Positions 61,014 to 64,000 of a stretch of DNA of 64,000 nt are shown one piece after another. How positions within the stretch are numbered: the first letter of the stretch is position 1; the number at the start of each line of letters is the position of its first letter. The notes beneath the pieces were generated by a model. It searched no databases, was not told the origin of the DNA, and saw only the letters and a program-made list of their open reading frames with translations. The stretch comes from JAYPHU01 sp964611435 (GTDB lineage Bacteria; Pseudomonadota; Alphaproteobacteria; Rhodospirillales; UBA2165): positions 1 to 64,000 of the forward strand of contig CAZSXT010000001.1 of the NCBI GenBank assembly GCA_964611435.1. Direction: 5' to 3'. The position numbers and the translations under genes are program-made.

Positions 61014-61133
61014 GGATTTTTTCCTTTCACGCCAATTCCAACCATATCCTTTTATGCCCTTTGGCGGCCTTTTTGGGGCCTGAAGGCCTGGGGAATTCAA
61101 CGCAAGAAGGATGCCACGGGCGCCGGCCGGGCC

Positions 61134-61301
61134 TTATTCGTCGTCCGCTGGGTCTTTGGGATGCTTGGATTTCCGGGAATAACGGCTCTTGTCCGGCACC
61201 ACCTTGGGCGCGAACAGTCGTGACGCCCGCAGCGCCGCCGCGTGCGGGTTGCGCCGGGGCGTCTTCTTCTTGCGGCCGGGGGATGTGCGGGACTTGGGCA
61301 T
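61134..61301 (-). CDS. Small basic protein resembling ribosome-rescue factor ArfA
   Basis: This 55-residue protein from MPKSRTSPGRKKK contains NPHAAALRASRLFAPKVV, then PDKSRYSRKSKHPKD. The order N-x-x-A-x-x-L, a hydrophobic RLF, then basic Y-x-RKxKH resembles ArfA, which recruits RF2 to stalled ribosomes. The upstream in-frame sequence is unlike protein. No Shine-Dalgarno is seen before the ATG. Assignment is by pattern only. Confidence 0.5.
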   Translation of the reverse strand: MPKSRTSPGRKKKTPRRNPHAAALRASRLFAPKVVPDKSRYSRKSKHPKDPADDE

Positions 61302-61492
61302 AACGGCGCGGAGGATAACCGAAAACAAGATCGGGGGATATGGCCGTTCGCACATTCTTGTAAGCGCTTCCCCAAAAAACCCCCTCTGGCCCCGCCATAG
61401 AGGTACTGAGCCCAGAATCGCCTGTGCAGGGAGTCGCATATCCGTTCTCCTGTACATAGGGGAAGGGGATATATGCGGACGCTATATTTTGT

Positions 61493-61507
61493 GAACAAAA
61501 TTAGAAC
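61493..61507. promoter_or_regulatory. LexA (SOS) box upstream of recA
   Basis: GAACAAAATTAGAAC fits the alphaproteobacterial LexA consensus GAAC-N7-GAAC. It lies 120 nt upstream of the recA ATG. A weaker relative, GAACAAAACATGTAC, occurs at 61561-61575. The remaining sequence between 61302 and 61626 shows no gene. Confidence 0.8.
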
Positions 61508-61626
61508 ACAGGCTAAATATGCCAAAATTATCAATAGGATAAAAAATCTCTTGCCGATAAGAACAAAACATGTACAACTGTCTCCATTGCAACAGTGTAG
61601 GCCCTATGGAATAAGGAGAACGACAA

Positions 61627-62736
61627 ATGACTGAACCGGCCCTTCGCCTCGTGGAAAAAGACAACTCGGATAAATCCAAAGCACTGGACGCCGCCCTCGG
61701 CCAGATCGAACGCGCCTTCGGTAAGGGCTCGATCATGAAGCTGGGCCAGTCGGAAAACGCGGTGGAGCTGGAGGCGATCTCCAGCGGCTCGTTGGGTCTT
61801 GATATTGCGCTCGGCATCGGCGGTCTGCCCAAAGGCCGGGTGATCGAGGTGTATGGCCCGGAAAGCTCGGGCAAGACCACGCTGGCCCTGCATGTGGTGG
61901 CCGAAGCCCAAAAGACCGGCGGCACCTGCGCCTTTATCGACGCGGAACATGCGCTGGACCCATCTTATGCCCTGAAGCTGGGCGTCAACGTCGAAGACCT
62001 CCTGATCTCTCAGCCCGACGCCGGTGAACAAGCGTTGGAAATCGCCGATACGCTGGTCCGGTCCGGCGCGATTGATGTGCTGGTGATCGACTCGGTCGCC
62101 GCCCTGGTGCCCCGCGCTGAACTGGAAGGGGAAATGGGCGACACCCATGTGGGTCTGCAGGCCCGGCTGATGAGCCAGGCGCTGCGCAAACTGACTGCGT
62201 CGGTGGCGCGCTCCAACACGCTGATCATCTTCATCAACCAAATCCGCATGAAGATCGGCGTGATGTTCGGCAATCCGGAAACCACTACCGGCGGCAACGC
62301 ACTGAAATTCTATTCTTCGGTCCGCATGGAAATCCGCCGCATCGGCGCGATCAAGGACAAGGACGAAGTGGTCGGCAACCATACCCGTGTGAAGGTGGTG
62401 AAAAACAAGGTCGCGCCGCCGTTCAAGACCATCGAATTCGACATTATGTACGGCGAAGGCATTTCCAAGGCCGGTGAATTGATCGATCTGGGCGTCCAGG
62501 CCGGCATTGTGGAGAAATCGGGCTCCTGGTTCTCATATGATTCTGAGCGGATCGGCCAGGGCCGGGAAAACGTCCGCCAGTTCCTTAAAGAGAATCCGGA
62601 GATTGCCGGCGATATCGAACGGCGAATCCGCGAAAACGCCGGTATTCTGGCCTCCGATATGATGACCCCGCCGGAAGAGTCCGACGCGGACACGGACAGG
62701 GCCGAGGAAGACGAAGAGCTTTCCGCCGAAAACTAA
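61627..62736 (+). CDS. recA: Recombinase RecA
   Basis: This 369-residue RecA has the Walker A GPESSGKTTLAL, the Walker B-type LVIDSVAALVPRAELEG, and loop L2-type FINQIRMKIGVMFGNPETTT. The C-terminal tail is acidic (about 30 residues, ending in EEDEELSAEN), which normally tempers activity. An AAGGAG-like site precedes the ATG. SOS control is indicated by the upstream LexA box. Confidence 0.98.
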   Translation: MTEPALRLVEKDNSDKSKALDAALGQIERAFGKGSIMKLGQSENAVELEAISSGSLGLDIALGIGGLPKGRVIEVYGPESSGKTTLALHVVAEAQKTGGTCAFIDAEHALDPSYALKLGVNVEDLLISQPDAGEQALEIADTLVRSGAIDVLVIDSVAALVPRAELEGEMGDTHVGLQARLMSQALRKLTASVARSNTLIIFINQIRMKIGVMFGNPETTTGGNALKFYSSVRMEIRRIGAIKDKDEVVGNHTRVKVVKNKVAPPFKTIEFDIMYGEGISKAGELIDLGVQAGIVEKSGSWFSYDSERIGQGRENVRQFLKENPEIAGDIERRIRENAGILASDMMTPPEESDADTDRAEEDEELSAEN

Positions 62737-62757
62737 GGCGTCTTTTATCCGATCAAA

Positions 62758-62791
62758 GGGCGGCTACCCCTGAGGTAGCCGCTCTTTTTTG
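62758..62791 (+). terminator. Intrinsic terminator of recA
   Basis: GGGCGGCTACC, loop CCTGA, GGTAGCCGCTC forms an 11-bp stem followed by TTTTTTG, 21 nt after the recA stop. Confidence 0.9.
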
Positions 62792-62873
62792 TCCGCGGGT
62801 CGGCGTGAGAGGCGTGTGTCGGGGCTGAAAAAAATGCCTTGGCAACAGGCAGTTACAGGCTACATTCCCGCCT

Positions 62874-64000
<1,127 letters not shown>

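Overview
The window is chromosomal DNA of a motile alphaproteobacterium, most likely Rhodospirillales-like. The evidence is the set of lineage-typical genes: flbT, flaF and fliX flagellar regulators, cckA, a DksA whose zinc finger keeps a single cysteine, a DUF6468 protein in the motor operon, and a recA preceded by an alphaproteobacterial GAAC-N7-GAAC SOS box. No rRNA, tRNA, CRISPR array, insertion sequence or prophage was recognised.

Layout. (1) 1-16.3 kb, mostly minus strand: fliK; flaF-flbT; flagellin; the operon flgI-flgJ-flgN-like-flgK-flgL; flgE; then flgF-flgG-flgA-flgH, with plus-strand fliX and dksA between the two hook/rod groups. (2) 16.3-25.5 kb, plus strand: a motor and chemotaxis operon (fliL, fliM, DUF6468 gene, motE-like, cheY, cheZ-like, two MotB-like genes, and a 1170-residue exported TPR protein). 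(3) 25.6-31.9 kb: speD-speE; minus-strand flhX-like, unknown gene, fliO, fliP; then a CmcJ-like oxygenase, a GH24 lysozyme, a zinc-ribbon protein and an exported protein of unknown function. (4) 32-36 kb: the Anbu proteasome-like operon (ATP-grasp, alpha-E, transglutaminase, Anbu). (5) 36-46.3 kb: an accessory catabolic region with a MetE-like protein, enoyl-CoA hydratase, PcaB-like lyase, a tripartite tricarboxylate transporter, an NTF2-like protein, an SDR, an oxalomesaconate-tautomerase-like protein and a LigB-type ring-cleavage dioxygenase. (6) 46.4-53.7 kb: a diheme cytochrome, a WD40 protein lacking an N-terminal region, an exported unknown protein, a LuxR-type regulator and a hybrid kinase broken by an in-frame stop. 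(7) 54-57.5 kb: flgB-flgC-fliE-fliQ-fliR-flhB, followed by cckA. (8) 60.2-64 kb: a REP-like repeat, an EF-hand protein, an ArfA-like small protein, recA and the 5' part of alaS.

Regulation readable from the DNA. fliK, flgI, flgE and flgF each have a sigma-54 -24/-12 element on the minus strand. At fliK, flgI and flgE an almost identical IHF-like site lies 15-17 nt upstream of the -24 element, and a GGC/GCC-type candidate enhancer site lies about 90-110 nt upstream. A perfect CtrA box (TTAA-N7-TTAAC) sits upstream of the flhX-fliO-fliP operon, and a near-perfect one upstream of flgB. With cckA, fliX, flbT and flaF in the same window, this reads as a Caulobacter-like hierarchy: CckA-CtrA for early genes, sigma-54/FliX for rod, hook and filament-junction genes, FlbT/FlaF for flagellin. 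MotA, FliF, FliG, FliN, FlhA, FliI and FlgD are not in the window and must be encoded elsewhere.

The least explained region is 46-53.7 kb. It holds a domain shared by two exported proteins (one carrying two hemes), plus three places where coding-like sequence continues in the same frame past a stop codon.
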